Shown: positions 51,222-61,300, counted from the stretch's first letter. The stretch: 64,000 bases of DNA from Sutcliffiella horikoshii (GCF_019931755.1 NZ_CP082921.1:62001-126000); one strand, 5' to 3'. Program-made: numbers and translations. Notes: generated by a model not told the origin, from the sequence alone.

Positions 51222-52505
51222 ATGGCGGTAAATTATAAGTCTTACACATTAAGAAAGACAAGAGTCCCTGGGTGGTTTGAGTTTTATAGAGAACCTTGTC
51301 CAATTTGTGGTCACAGCGGAGGATGTATGATTAACAAAGAAGGAGAAGCAGTAGCATGTATTAGAAAAGAAAGTAAAACAGCTTTTTCTAAAAATAGTGC
51401 TTGCCCTTCATGGCTACATTTCCTTAAAGGGAATAAAAGAAAACTTGATGTAGCTGCAACTACTGAAGTAGAACAAAACGAAAAGCTAAACAGTTCTAGC
51501 TTAAATAAGGTTTATCGTGCACTTCTAGATTCCACAAGCTTAGAAGATAACCACTATGAACATCTCACTTCATCTAAACGAGGGCTATCGGATCAGCAAG
51601 TTAGAAATCGTGAATATCGTTCCTTTCCTTCAAAGCCTTGGGAGGTTGTAAAACTTATAGAAGAAGCAACAGGAATAAGTGATTTTACAGGGGTCCCAGG
51701 CTTTTATAAAGCAAAAGGTAGATATGGAGAATATTGGACAATCAATGGAAATGACGGAATTCTAATCCCTTTTAGAAATATTAATAATGAAATTGAAGGG
51801 TTTCAGATTAGAGTAGACAACCCTCCCAACGATGTAGAAATAAAGCGTGCCAAAGAAGGTTTACATGCTAGGGTAATTAAGCAACCTAATCTAGTGCAGG
51901 TTATTTTTGATGGGGAGATCATTCAAGAGGTAGAAATGGAACTAAAGCAAGAGAATACAATCACTTACAATGAAAAGGTGATTGGGTGGGTGAAATTAAC
52001 AAAAGGAAAACGGTATTTTTGGTTTAGTAGCGCGAACAAGGATTGTGGTACAGGTCCTGGTAATCCCGCTCCTGTTCATGTATCGGTTCCAAGTGACTTA
52101 TTAAAAAAATGGGAAGTAGGATCTCCATTAAAAGTCAATACTGTTTGGCTTGGTGAAGGTCCATTAAAAGGTGATATTGCAGTTGACCTAATTGTAGACC
52201 TGTATGATGAACTGGAGTTACAAGATATTGGTACTACCATCCTTTCTCTACCGGGTGTTGGCTCATGGAGACTAGCAATTCCGCTTCTGGAAAAAATGGG
52301 GGTAGAACAGGTCAATATTTGCTTTGATATGGATGCTATTTCTAACCCATATGTAAAGAAGCATCTAATGGAAGCTGCTAAGGAGCTTAAAGCTAAGGGA
52401 TTCCATGGCAACCTAGTCCTCTGGTCAGAGAAAGAAAACGCTAGTGGAATTGATGATCTATTATTAAAAAGAACCATTGTTCCTCAGATAAAAAGGATTT
52501 TCTAA
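51222..52505 (+). CDS. primase-like protein with zinc finger and TOPRIM (DUF3854-type) domain
   Basis: Start ATG 51222 (MAVNYKSYTL) is preferred; GTG 51207 or 51213 in the same frame are alternatives close to AGAAAG. An N-terminal zinc-binding motif CPICGHSGGC (residues 26-35, with a further Cys near 46) precedes a middle domain that includes GYWxI-like DGILIPFRNINNEIEGFQIRVD. The C-terminal TOPRIM-like region has VWLGEGPLKGDIA (catalytic Glu) and VNICFDMDA (DxD). This resembles primase/helicase-type proteins of plasmids and phages. Could prime the incoming strand; no helicase domain is present. Confidence 0.75.
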   Translation: MAVNYKSYTLRKTRVPGWFEFYREPCPICGHSGGCMINKEGEAVACIRKESKTAFSKNSACPSWLHFLKGNKRKLDVAATTEVEQNEKLNSSSLNKVYRALLDSTSLEDNHYEHLTSSKRGLSDQQVRNREYRSFPSKPWEVVKLIEEATGISDFTGVPGFYKAKGRYGEYWTINGNDGILIPFRNINNEIEGFQIRVDNPPNDVEIKRAKEGLHARVIKQPNLVQVIFDGEIIQEVEMELKQENTITYNEKVIGWVKLTKGKRYFWFSSANKDCGTGPGNPAPVHVSVPSDLLKKWEVGSPLKVNTVWLGEGPLKGDIAVDLIVDLYDELELQDIGTTILSLPGVGSWRLAIPLLEKMGVEQVNICFDMDAISNPYVKKHLMEAAKELKAKGFHGNLVLWSEKENASGIDDLLLKRTIVPQIKRIF

Positions 52506-52533
52506 AAAAACTGAAAAAATAAGGGTATTCAAG

Positions 52534-52575
52534 GAAGCAATTCAATACTGTTGAATTGCTTCTTTATATTTTTAA
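52534..52575 (+). terminator. intercistronic terminator before the 307-aa membrane protein
   Basis: GAAGCAATTCAA/TTGAATTGCTTC perfect 12-bp stem followed by TTTATATTTTT. Confidence 0.75.
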
Positions 52576-52609
52576 GAGTAAAGACGATAACATTATAGGG
52601 GTGTTTAAC

Positions 52610-53533
52610 ATGTTTGAAGTTATTAAGGTGTTTTTTACAGAGTCTGATCAAAATGTATTATTAGCTGCTCTTTTATTTTCTCTTGGATACTTATTAATTT
52701 TTATAATAAATGGATTGCGTATGAAGAAAAATAACAAAAGAGAAAGAGAAGGTGAATTTTATCTGTTTTCTAATGGAAAAATAAATGCTTATAATACCGT
52801 AATACTTTCCCTTAAGAAGGCGTTGTCTAATCCTTTATGTAACGATAGAAGAAATGACGTAAAAGGGAAATACGAGTTATATGGTTATGAGTTACCAATT
52901 GAAGTCTCCACTGATGTAGAAAATTTTATAACAAATGATGTAGATAATCCTTTTGCTGAAAAAAAACGAGAGAAGTTATTAAAAAAGGCGTTACTACAGC
53001 TAGAAAAAGAAAAACGAACTCTTCAGCTAATTAATCATAAATTTGTTGAAAAAGAAAAACGTTCCCACACTTGGTCAAGAAAATTCGTAACAGCTACTTC
53101 TTGGTTTGTGTTTTACTATCTTTTAATATTTATAATTTTCTTAGCGGGAATAACTTATCTAAATGAAAAGGAAATTATTGAAATTGAAGTTACTAATGAT
53201 GGAAGCTTCCAGAATCCATTTTTTAATTTTTTTGCTGTTTCAAGCATTACTTTGGCTTTGTTATCAATTGTTATTGTGGTTAGTTTCTCTTTATTTAAAG
53301 TAGATAGGATGTTAAAGGGACTTACGAATGTATTAAAAAACAAACCTAACAGTAAGGAAGAATACGTGTTAGAGGGGCAAAATGGTTACTATATTTGTTC
53401 AATATGTAAAAAAAGACAATATTTAGAGGAATATGATAAATTTCCAGGCTGCAAATGGGATATTAAACATTCATTCGGAACACTTTTTAAAGATACAACA
53501 TACGCTTGGAAACAAGAAAAGAAGAAAGGCTAA
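52610..53533 (+). CDS. 307-aa membrane protein with C-terminal CxxC motif
   Basis: Start ATG 52610 (MFEVIKVFF) behind GGGGTG. Helices near 16-38 (VLLAALLFSLGYLLIFIING), 155-180 (WFVFYYLLIFIIFLAGITYL) and 205-230 (FFAVSSITLALLSIVIVVSFSLF). The C-terminal cytoplasmic tail has YICSICKKRQYLEEYDKFPGC, a possible zinc-binding site. No family recognised. Confidence 0.6.
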   Translation: MFEVIKVFFTESDQNVLLAALLFSLGYLLIFIINGLRMKKNNKREREGEFYLFSNGKINAYNTVILSLKKALSNPLCNDRRNDVKGKYELYGYELPIEVSTDVENFITNDVDNPFAEKKREKLLKKALLQLEKEKRTLQLINHKFVEKEKRSHTWSRKFVTATSWFVFYYLLIFIIFLAGITYLNEKEIIEIEVTNDGSFQNPFFNFFAVSSITLALLSIVIVVSFSLFKVDRMLKGLTNVLKNKPNSKEEYVLEGQNGYYICSICKKRQYLEEYDKFPGCKWDIKHSFGTLFKDTTYAWKQEKKKG

Positions 53534-53563
53534 TGGACGCATATCCATTAGCCTTTCTTTTTA
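53525..53563. terminator. bidirectional terminator
   Basis: AAAGGCTAATGGA/TCCATTAGCCTTT perfect 13-bp stem followed by TCTTTTT; shared with the small minus gene at 53548. Confidence 0.8.
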
Positions 53564-53646
53564 CTCGGCAGTCCATATTTATTACTGTTATCTAAACACT
53601 TTTTCGCTAAATCATTTTGCGCACTTTTCTTCGAATTGGTTGCCAC
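53548..53646 (-). CDS. possible 32-aa protein
   Basis: GTG 53646 behind CAGGAG (9-base spacing), stop at 53548. Reads (M)ATNSKKSAQNDLAKKCLDNSN, ending KYGLPSKKKG. Small, basic, soluble. Convergent with the membrane-protein gene and sharing its terminator. Confidence 0.4.
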   Translation of the reverse strand: MATNSKKSAQNDLAKKCLDNSNKYGLPSKKKG

Positions 53647-53809
53647 TATAATCAACTCCTGAAACAATATATTTACCTATTAATCTCTCCATTAATTATT
53701 GGTTTTATACATTGTAATAACTCCCCCATCCCTCTCATATAGATATGAATAAGTCTAGGACACTTGGACACTGTTCTAAAGTTATTAAACGATAAAAGGG
53801 GAGAGTTTT

Positions 53810-54451
53810 GTGAGGGAAGAGGTATTAAGAAAGCTACCAAGAAAAGATAAGAAAAGAGACGTTCGACCAACAATTTCAACCAAGCTATATATAACTATAG
53901 ACAGAATTTCCTATATTACTAGAATGCCAATTAAAGATGTAGCGGAAGAATTGTGTGAAAGAGGACTTGATAAGGCAAACGTTATAGATCACCTGGCAAG
54001 CTACTTTCAAAGAGCATACTGGCATAAAACTACTTTCTATAATGAGAACCTAAACAATACAAAGTTTTTAGGAGCCAAAGCTATTAAGGGAGAAAAGAAA
54101 CGCATTAGTGTACGATTTTCTCAAACGTTCCATGAAAGGATATACCACTTAGCTTATGCTCTTGATACTAGTGTATCCAGTGCTACTGGTTTTTTATTAT
54201 TAGCAGCATGTAAGGATGCCGACATTGTAAATGAAATTGTAGAAAGAAGGATGGAAGACCATCTGGATGAGGTAAGGGTTAAGGAGCTAAAAGAAGTAGT
54301 AAAATATATTAATAAAAACAATCCATATTCAGAGGAAGTTTCATTTATGCACCTTATTTCATATTTAATGGACGAATTAATGAAGAGTACAGAAGATACA
54401 TTTAAAAGAGCAGTTGATAAATGGTTAGAGGGAAGAAAGAAACATCAGTAA
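53810..54451 (+). CDS. possible tandem ribbon-helix-helix DNA-binding protein
   Basis: GTG 53810 behind GGGGAGAG; 213 residues, basic N-terminus. Two segments look like RHH units: RPTISTKLYITIDRISYITRMPIKDVAEELCERGLD (about 19-54) and KRISVRFSQTFHERIYHLAYALDTSVSSATGFLLLAA (about 96-133). RHH proteins upstream of Gram-positive T4SS operons act as relaxosome accessories or repressors of transfer genes. It sits just before leader A5 in the same direction, which would suit that job. Family is inferred from pattern. Confidence 0.55.
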   Translation: MREEVLRKLPRKDKKRDVRPTISTKLYITIDRISYITRMPIKDVAEELCERGLDKANVIDHLASYFQRAYWHKTTFYNENLNNTKFLGAKAIKGEKKRISVRFSQTFHERIYHLAYALDTSVSSATGFLLLAACKDADIVNEIVERRMEDHLDEVRVKELKEVVKYINKNNPYSEEVSFMHLISYLMDELMKSTEDTFKRAVDKWLEGRKKHQ

Positions 54452-54479
54452 TACTTCATGGAAAATTTACAAATATTTG

Positions 54480-54657
54480 TTGATTTTCCCATTATATTTC
54501 GCTATATTAATAATGTGTTATATAAACAATTGAATATTTATGGGAACGCCCCACTTAGCATATGAAGGAATGCCATTCTTGCATTCTATTTTCGTATGAT
54601 AAGTGGGGCTTTTTGTGTTCCCGTAGGTAAAAAAAGTAAAGGTGGAGGTGTACCGAT
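54480..54657 (+). promoter_or_regulatory. family-A leader A5 of the T4SS operon, with promoter
   Basis: TTGATT (54480-54485), 17-bp spacer, TATATT (54503-54508). Then TGGGAACGCCCCAC (54541-54554) and the terminator. GGGAAC (54542-54547) is complementary to GTTCCC (54617-54622), which lies beyond the U-tract, so a longer alternative stem can enclose the whole terminator. GGTGGAGGTG precedes TTG 54658. Confidence 0.75.
54548..54615 (+). terminator. leader terminator (attenuator) of A5
   Basis: GCCCCACTTA/TAAGTGGGGC outer stem with inner GCATATGAA-type and GAATGC/GCATTC stems, followed by TTTTTG. Confidence 0.85.
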
Positions 54658-55044
54658 TTGAAATTAGGTACCATTATCAAGTTGGCAGGGATGTCAATAA
54701 CAAGCTTTTTAACATTTCTTGTAGTTTCTCCTTACTATGCATCAGCAAGTGTAAATGATGCGTTGACAAGGGTAGGGATCAACCCTAATGGAGACTTCAA
54801 TGACTCCGGGGTGTATGACGATTTAACAAGCATGGTTTACTTCGTTATGGCTCTAGGGGCTTTCTGGATTGTTTTCTGTCTTATCTGGGGTGGTATGACC
54901 TTAGCTGGTAGCGGTGGAAACCCTCAAAAAAGAACGGAAGGTTTTATTAAACTGGCATTAGTAGCAGTTGGTGGATGGGTAATTTTAAAAAGTTATGATA
55001 TTGCCGGCTGGATTGCGGGTCTAGGAACAGCATTCATTATGTAA
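54658..55044 (+). CDS. VirB2-like T4SS pilin/channel protein
   Basis: TTG start at 54658 behind GGTGGAGGTG. The 128-residue protein has a signal-like N-terminus (AGMSITSFLTFLVVSPYYASA), a 30-residue polar stretch, then two membrane helices (LTSMVYFVMALGAFWIVFCLIWGG and FIKLALVAVGGWVILKSY) joined by a basic Gly/Lys loop (AGSGGNPQKRTEGF). This is the classic VirB2/TrbC topology. First gene of the T4SS operon, followed by a hairpin that could give it excess transcript. Confidence 0.75.
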   Translation: MKLGTIIKLAGMSITSFLTFLVVSPYYASASVNDALTRVGINPNGDFNDSGVYDDLTSMVYFVMALGAFWIVFCLIWGGMTLAGSGGNPQKRTEGFIKLALVAVGGWVILKSYDIAGWIAGLGTAFIM

Positions 55045-55070
55045 CTTATTATTTTGTAATCTATAAGCGA

Positions 55071-55099
55071 ACCCCTCTAATTTAGAGGGGATTTGTTTT
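55071..55099 (+). terminator. intercistronic hairpin after the VirB2-like gene
   Basis: ACCCCTCTAA/TTAGAGGGG-type stem followed by a weak T-tract (ATTTGTTTT). Probably a partial terminator or stabiliser. Confidence 0.55.
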
Positions 55100-55115
55100 A
55101 ACGGAAGGTGAAAAA

Positions 55116-55430
55116 ATGAGAAAAGTAACTGTACCAGTGGATATGGCATCTGAACAAAAATCCATACTAGGTATTATTTCCAAAAGACAATTAATCTATT
55201 TCATAATTGGTGGATCCATCATCTATTCTTATACTCCTACGGTTTTTAACTTTGTTCCCAATATCTTAATTTCGGTGATTATTTGTTTGATGGCAGCAAC
55301 TCCAACAGCTGCAGTAGTATTTTTCTTGGCATTTTATAAAGTTGAAAAATACCAATTAAGTTTAGATAAATACTTTTTAATTAAGGCTCAGTATCGAACT
55401 CAGCTCGGATGCTGGAGAAAAGGAAGGTAA
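55116..55430 (+). CDS. PrgI/VirB3-family T4SS membrane protein
   Basis: The 104-residue protein has KVTVPVDMASEQKSILGIISKRQLIYFIIGG at the N-terminus, two membrane helices (residues about 28-45 and 50-75) and a C-terminal YKVEKYQLSLDKYFLIKAQYR. This is the PrgI-family pattern of Gram-positive T4SSs, the VirB3 counterpart, which supports VirB4 at the membrane. It sits between the pilin and TrsD-like genes. Confidence 0.8.
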   Translation: MRKVTVPVDMASEQKSILGIISKRQLIYFIIGGSIIYSYTPTVFNFVPNILISVIICLMAATPTAAVVFFLAFYKVEKYQLSLDKYFLIKAQYRTQLGCWRKGR

Positions 55431-55435
55431 GTAAA

Positions 55436-56326
55436 ATGAGAGATATTTTAATAATGGCAGTGATAGGAATGGCTATATACGTTTTTGCAAGGGTGATGCT
55501 TAAGGAACCAATTCTACCCTGGGGCAAGAAGAAAAATGTCTCTAATACAGCTAGAAAGGTTTCACAGAAAAAGAGTGTTCAAGCGGATATGGATAAGTCC
55601 ATTCCTTTTGAAGAGTTATTTTCTGACCTATTAGAAATTAAAGACCATATGTTTAGAAAAACCAATAACCAATTTGTATTAGTAGCCAAGGTGGAACCGG
55701 TGAATTACTTCTTATTAAGCAATGACGAACAAGAGGCTATAGATATTGCATTTGAAACATGGTTGGCCCAAATAAATTATCCAGTTCAATGGTATTTACA
55801 GAACCGTTACATTGACCTAAGTGAACCAATTGAAGAAATGCGAAAGAGTATGAGAACTGAAGATGACCTAGATGTTAATGCTGCCGAATATGGGCAAGCG
55901 ATGATTGATGATCTCATGAAGTGGCAATCCATATCTCCTCGATATGAAACTAAAAGATTTGCAGTGTTCCAGCATCGAATCGAAGTAAACGATTTAAAAG
56001 CAGACAGTGATGAAGAGTTAGAAACAAAAGTTTTAGAAAAAGCATTCGCTGAATTGTATCGACGATTTAATACTGCTAAAGGTGCATTAAGAAAAGCAGG
56101 AGTTGAATTAGAACTACTTACCAATGAAGACTTAGGAGAACTCCTATATTACGCATTTAACCGTAGAAAAGCCTTTAAAAACAAATATAAAGACGTTGCC
56201 CTTCAAGAGCAACTTTCATTGTATGTAACAGCTGATCAAGATGATAGTCGCATAGAAGCGGTGAAGGAGATGATAGAAAATGGCACTACTGAAAAAGAAG
56301 AGTCAAGAGAAAAAGAAGCAAGCTGA
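55436..56326 (+). CDS. TrsD-like T4SS protein (VirB4 N-terminal-type partner)
   Basis: Start ATG 55436 (MRDILIMAVIGM) behind GGAAGG; 296 residues. One N-terminal helix (residues about 2-22) anchors a cytoplasmic domain with IPFEELFSDLLEIKDHMFRKTNNQFVLVAKVEPVNYFLLSNDEQ, as in TrsD-type proteins that pair with a VirB4 ATPase in Gram-positive transfer operons. It overlaps the VirB4 gene by 47 bp, indicating tight coupling. Confidence 0.65.
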   Translation: MRDILIMAVIGMAIYVFARVMLKEPILPWGKKKNVSNTARKVSQKKSVQADMDKSIPFEELFSDLLEIKDHMFRKTNNQFVLVAKVEPVNYFLLSNDEQEAIDIAFETWLAQINYPVQWYLQNRYIDLSEPIEEMRKSMRTEDDLDVNAAEYGQAMIDDLMKWQSISPRYETKRFAVFQHRIEVNDLKADSDEELETKVLEKAFAELYRRFNTAKGALRKAGVELELLTNEDLGELLYYAFNRRKAFKNKYKDVALQEQLSLYVTADQDDSRIEAVKEMIENGTTEKEESREKEAS

Positions 56327-58334
56327 GGAACCTAATCTACAGGATCAAATAGATATGAAGCCTTCATTTTGGGATGTAATTGCACCAGAAGGTATGAGCA
56401 TTAGGCAGGAAGACTACGATTTTGGTGTTATCAAACAGTCTCTAGGTTCAAAAACTTACTTCCGTCCGTTTTATATACCAAAAGACGGTTATCCAAGAAA
56501 GCTTCAAACAAATTGGTTGTATTCTTTAACTTCAAGTGGAGAATGTGACGTACTTATTGATGTACATAAGATTCCTAAGTCAGACTCCATCAAAATGCTC
56601 CAGAATCAGATAACAATGTTAAAATCCAACCTTAATTTCCAAACTAAAAGAGGCAACATCGACCAGGTTAATGATCTTCAAACTAAAATCTTTGATACAG
56701 AACAACTAATGGCCGAAACGCAGTTTTCTGAGAATGACTCTTATCATGTTGCTGTAATGGGGATGCTTTATGCTCAAAGTGAAAAAGAGCTTAATAATTA
56801 TAGCGAATATGTTGAGGATGAACTCAGCAGTATGTTCTTTAAAGTGACTTCAGCTTGGAGTCGGGTCAAAAAGGGATTCCGGTCGGTATTACCACTTGGT
56901 AATAATGAATTAAAGGATGCTCTAAGAAATATTGACCGTAGAGCTCTTAGCACATTCTCCCCATTTATTAGCGGAAGCGGCCGCTTCAACGGAGGAGTTC
57001 CTTTAGGTATAAACAAGATCACCGGACAAAAAGAATTTTACAACGCATTTGGTACAAAAGAGATTAGACCGGATAACTATAACATGTTTGTTAGTGGTAC
57101 TTCAGGAAGCGGTAAATCACTCGCAATTAAGCTTCTTCTGGCTAGAGAGACTACTGGCATGGGAGTTTACACCCGCCTTATTGATGTAGAGGGGGAATTT
57201 GTAAAAATTGTTAAACGCTTAGGCGGTATGAACTTAAATATCTCAGAAGAATCCAATATTAGAATTAATCCATTAGCATTGAATGTAACAAATATTCCTC
57301 TAGAGGAAGACGATGAAGAGTTAGAAATGCTCGAAGATGGAGATGAAAAAGAGGTATTTGAAAAAGATGGGAAAAAATACATTTCTTTTGTCCCTCTGAG
57401 AGAGAAATTAAACGAAGCTTTGGACTTCTTTGACATAGTGTGTCGAGGTAAGAATGGAGAAGAAGGTGGTCTAAATGTTTTCGAAAGAAACTATTTAGAA
57501 GCAGCCATCTATCACATTTTTGATGAGTTTGAATTTACAACACACCCATCCTCTTTATATGAAAACTCTGTCCAAGAAATAGACGGTCAAATAATTCAGT
57601 CAAGAGCAAGAAAACCAGAACCTACAATAACGGACATTTATAAATATTTACTGAATGTCTATGGAGAAGAGCCAAAGGCAGAAAGGTTAATTGCGGCGAT
57701 ACGCCCATTCTTGCGTGATGGATCTAAACCAATCTTTGATGGACAAACATACCTAGGTAAGAATATGACGCAGGCATTACACAATGCTAGATTAGTAAAC
57801 TTTAATATTAGTGGAATGGAAGAAGGATTCCTTCGCCCTATCGCCTATCACGTCATTCTCAATTATGTTTGGGAGTATTTTGTTAAGAACGTTGATAACG
57901 CCTCAAAGAAGAAAATCGTACTTGCAGACGAAGCTTGGACTCTGGTCGATTCAGAACAAACGGTAGACTTTTTAGAAAAAGTCGCTCGTCGTGCTCGTAA
58001 GAGAAACTGTGGCTTAAGGTTAGCATCTCAGGATTTTGTTCGATTCATTGAAAGTAAAAAAGCGAGAGGTATTCTCCAGAACACATACGCTTTTTTCTTT
58101 CTTAAGCAAAATAAAATTGATTTGAAAAGCATTGAAGAAAACTTTGACTTATCCGCTGGAGAGCGAGGTATTCTTTTTGGAAATCCCGATAAGGGTGAAG
58201 GAATTATTCGATATGGTAAATCCTCCACTTGGTTGAGAACAGATCCTAGTGAAGAAGAGCTTGCTTTTGTAGAGTCCAACCAAGCTGTACTTGATGAATT
58301 ACTAGAACGAAAGCGGAGACAACGTGACTTTTAG
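56280..58334 (+). CDS. VirB4/TrsE-type T4SS ATPase
   Basis: The 684-residue protein has Walker A SGTSGSGKSLAIK near 270-280, Walker B KIVLADEAWTLVD near 545-557, and C-terminal motifs RKRNCGLRLASQDFVRF and NTYAFFFLKQNKID of the VirB4 family. The acidic insert DDEELEMLEDGDEKEVFEKDG (about 340-362) is an unusual addition. It energises T4SS assembly and DNA transfer at the cytoplasmic membrane. Start ATG 56280 has GAAGGAGATG upstream, overlapping the TrsD-like gene. Confidence 0.93.
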   Translation: MALLKKKSQEKKKQAEEPNLQDQIDMKPSFWDVIAPEGMSIRQEDYDFGVIKQSLGSKTYFRPFYIPKDGYPRKLQTNWLYSLTSSGECDVLIDVHKIPKSDSIKMLQNQITMLKSNLNFQTKRGNIDQVNDLQTKIFDTEQLMAETQFSENDSYHVAVMGMLYAQSEKELNNYSEYVEDELSSMFFKVTSAWSRVKKGFRSVLPLGNNELKDALRNIDRRALSTFSPFISGSGRFNGGVPLGINKITGQKEFYNAFGTKEIRPDNYNMFVSGTSGSGKSLAIKLLLARETTGMGVYTRLIDVEGEFVKIVKRLGGMNLNISEESNIRINPLALNVTNIPLEEDDEELEMLEDGDEKEVFEKDGKKYISFVPLREKLNEALDFFDIVCRGKNGEEGGLNVFERNYLEAAIYHIFDEFEFTTHPSSLYENSVQEIDGQIIQSRARKPEPTITDIYKYLLNVYGEEPKAERLIAAIRPFLRDGSKPIFDGQTYLGKNMTQALHNARLVNFNISGMEEGFLRPIAYHVILNYVWEYFVKNVDNASKKKIVLADEAWTLVDSEQTVDFLEKVARRARKRNCGLRLASQDFVRFIESKKARGILQNTYAFFFLKQNKIDLKSIEENFDLSAGERGILFGNPDKGEGIIRYGKSSTWLRTDPSEEELAFVESNQAVLDELLERKRRQRDF

Positions 58335-58345
58335 GAGCTGAATAA

Positions 58346-61300
58346 ATGAATAAAATTTTTGACGTCGTTGAAAGTCTTTTCGAATTTTTATGGGAACTTC
58401 TAATAGAACCGTTTCTTGGTTTGAAAAAGTTAGACGACTTGATATTCGGAAAAGACACTCTTTGGGGAGAAGAGTTAATATGGAGAACATTTGTAGAATC
58501 TGAATTACAATATGCGTATTTCCCTGGCTCTTTTGTTATGACAATAATAGCAGGGTTCCTCATATTAATTGCTGTTATCATTGCCGGAATTCGGATTTCG
58601 GGGGCTACGATAAATCCTGCCAGCAGGACAGCTTTAATAGAATTTCTTAAAGATGCGCTAATTGTAGGAATTCTTCTTTCACAACTAGGAACAGTTTACA
58701 CTTTGATATTTCAATTCAATAGTACAATCGTAGGCATTTTTGAAGGACCTGTCCAAGAAATGCAAACTAATTTTGATTTAGTAAGTGACGGAGTTGGTGC
58801 CGCTGGTTCTATTCTTGGCTGGATTGTAATTCAATTAGCGTTGTTAGGGTTGCTGATATGGGCGAACTTTTACTATATGATGCGTAAATTAACCCTTTTA
58901 ATTTTAATGATACTAGGTCCTGTAATGGTTGCTCTATACCTTTTTCCAAAAACTAAGGCCATTACTGCAGGTTGGTTTAAAGAGCTTGTTGGTAGTGTGC
59001 TAGTTCAAAGCATTCATGCTTCAACCATTTGGATAATAGCTGTTATCGCTTCTACACAAAATAGCTATAGTGTAGCTACAGGAGGATTTTCTGTAGCAGC
59101 AGTAATCTTATACATTATCTTCATCCCTATTTCAGAGAGTATTCGTAATCTATTTGGCTTAGGAGGAGGTATGCAAGGAGGATTAGCTAAAGCAGGAGCA
59201 ATGTTTGGAATGGCTGGACTTGCAGGTATGTATGGTTCAGTGAAAGGGGCCTTAGATGGAAAAAGTGTTGGTTCCGCCTTGCAAGGAATGTATAAGGGTG
59301 CAAAAGATAGAGTTAAAGGCGAAGGTAGTACTGATAAGGATGTAAAAAGTACCATCGGAGCCAACACTGGTACTGACACTGGAACAACTGCAAAAGCCGA
59401 TAAAATGTTAAAGGCAGGACAAATACTCGGGAAAACAGGAAAAATGACAGCTGGTATGGCTGGTTCCATTGCAGGTTCAGTTATGGGACCGATGGGAGCT
59501 ATAGCCATGGGAACCATAGGTGGAGAGTTGGGTGAAAAAGCTGGTGGTCTAGCAGGTCGGATGGGAGCCGCAGGTGCTCAAGGAATTGCGAGCAGGTTAG
59601 GTAAAGGGAAGGAAGGGGCGTTAAAAAGCCTGGATAAACAGAAAGAAAAAGACAAAGACAAAGCCATGATTGATTCCCTAACTGAAGATGAATCCACTAA
59701 ATGGGCCAACGATAATAAAGAAGATTTTATGAAGGATCTGAAGGAGAAGTTTCCCGATGCAACACAAGCCGATTTAGATAAAAGGTGGAATGATGAATTA
59801 CAACAACGAAGAGGTGGTTTCAGAGAAAAGGCAGAACAAAAGTGGAACAAAGCAAAAGAATCTAACGGGAAATATGCTGATGCCAACAATCTTAAGGAAT
59901 CACTTAGTAAGGATATGACTAGCGCTTGGGCAGAGCAAAATCAAGATCAGTTCATGGAAGATTTTACAAATAATAACCCTCCCGAAAAACCTTTTGACCA
60001 AATGAACGAAGCGGAAAAGGTAGATTATGAAAATAAGAAAATTGATGCTTGGAATAACAGAGTAGGGCAGAAAAAAGCTCAGTTCCAAAAAGCAGGAGAA
60101 GATACTGCAAACGCTATGGTAAAAAACCAGGATCATAACCTAGTGAACAAGCAAGACTTCGCCTCCTCTATGGTGGATAAAGCGCTTGGTTTAGAAAAAG
60201 AAGATTTAAAGCAATCTATGAATTTAAATAATGATGAAGCCGCTAAAGAGTTTGATTTAACCAAAGATGCCCGTCAGAAAGCATTAGTAAAAATATCTCA
60301 AAAATCCTTAAACAGTGTGCCTACAGTGAAAAACACTGAAAACGGCAGCGCTGGGGAACTTGGTAGTGCAATTGCAACAGAGATGACTAATGATTGGGCT
60401 GGTAAAAATAAAGATGCATTCCTGAACCAATACGAGAGCAATAATCCTCCAAAAGAAAATATGACACAAGAAGAAAGGGAAGCTTACAACAATAACCGAG
60501 AACAGGCTTGGTCAAAGAGAGTAGCTGGCAAAAAAGCGACCTTTGAAAAAGCTGCAACACAAACTATCGCAGAATTTGGCGGGAATTCAGGTTCTGTAGT
60601 AAGCAAGGCTGACTTTTCTTCTAAAATGGTGGATAACGCAATGGCACAAGAAAAAGCAGCTTATATTTCTGATAATGCTGACAAACTTGGTGGGGTAGAT
60701 AAAGCAAAAGCCGCTTTTGAAGCTACTAAGGGAGAAAGACAGCAAGCCTTAATAAAGTCCGCTACCAACTCAGTTGGAAGCGTCAAATCTATATCTTTAG
60801 GTAATGTTACTGAGGGGGCAACAGGTAAAGTTATAGCAAATCAATTGTCTCAAGATATGACGAATTCCTGGTCTAGTCAAAATAAAGACCAGTTCATGCA
60901 GAATTACGAGTCTGCTAACCCTCCAAATCCTAATATGTCTCCTTCAGAAGCAAAAATTTATGAGGCTGACAAACAAAATTCTTGGAAACAAGTAGTTCAA
61001 AGAAAGAAACAACAGTTTTCTCAAGCTGCTAACGAAGTGGTAGCTCAAATGACAAACGGAAATCCTAGTGCAGTAGTAGATAAAAATCAATTTGCTGATG
61101 CAATGGTGGATAAAGCCATGAATATTGAAAAAGCAGGCGTAAGCGATATTAGTACAGGTTCAATAGGGTTTGAAATAGATTACGGAAAACAAGCCAGTGA
61201 ACGAAAAAAAGTTTATGCTAACGCAGCTCAAAGTTCAATAAACGGAGTAGAAAGCGTTCAGATCTTTAATAAGTCTGGGGCAGTAAATTCTAATTTTCTT

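Noticed and set aside
59065..59517. Long minus ORFs inside the VirB6-like gene
   Set aside because: Proline/alanine-rich antisense shadows of the Gly/Ala-rich coding strand.
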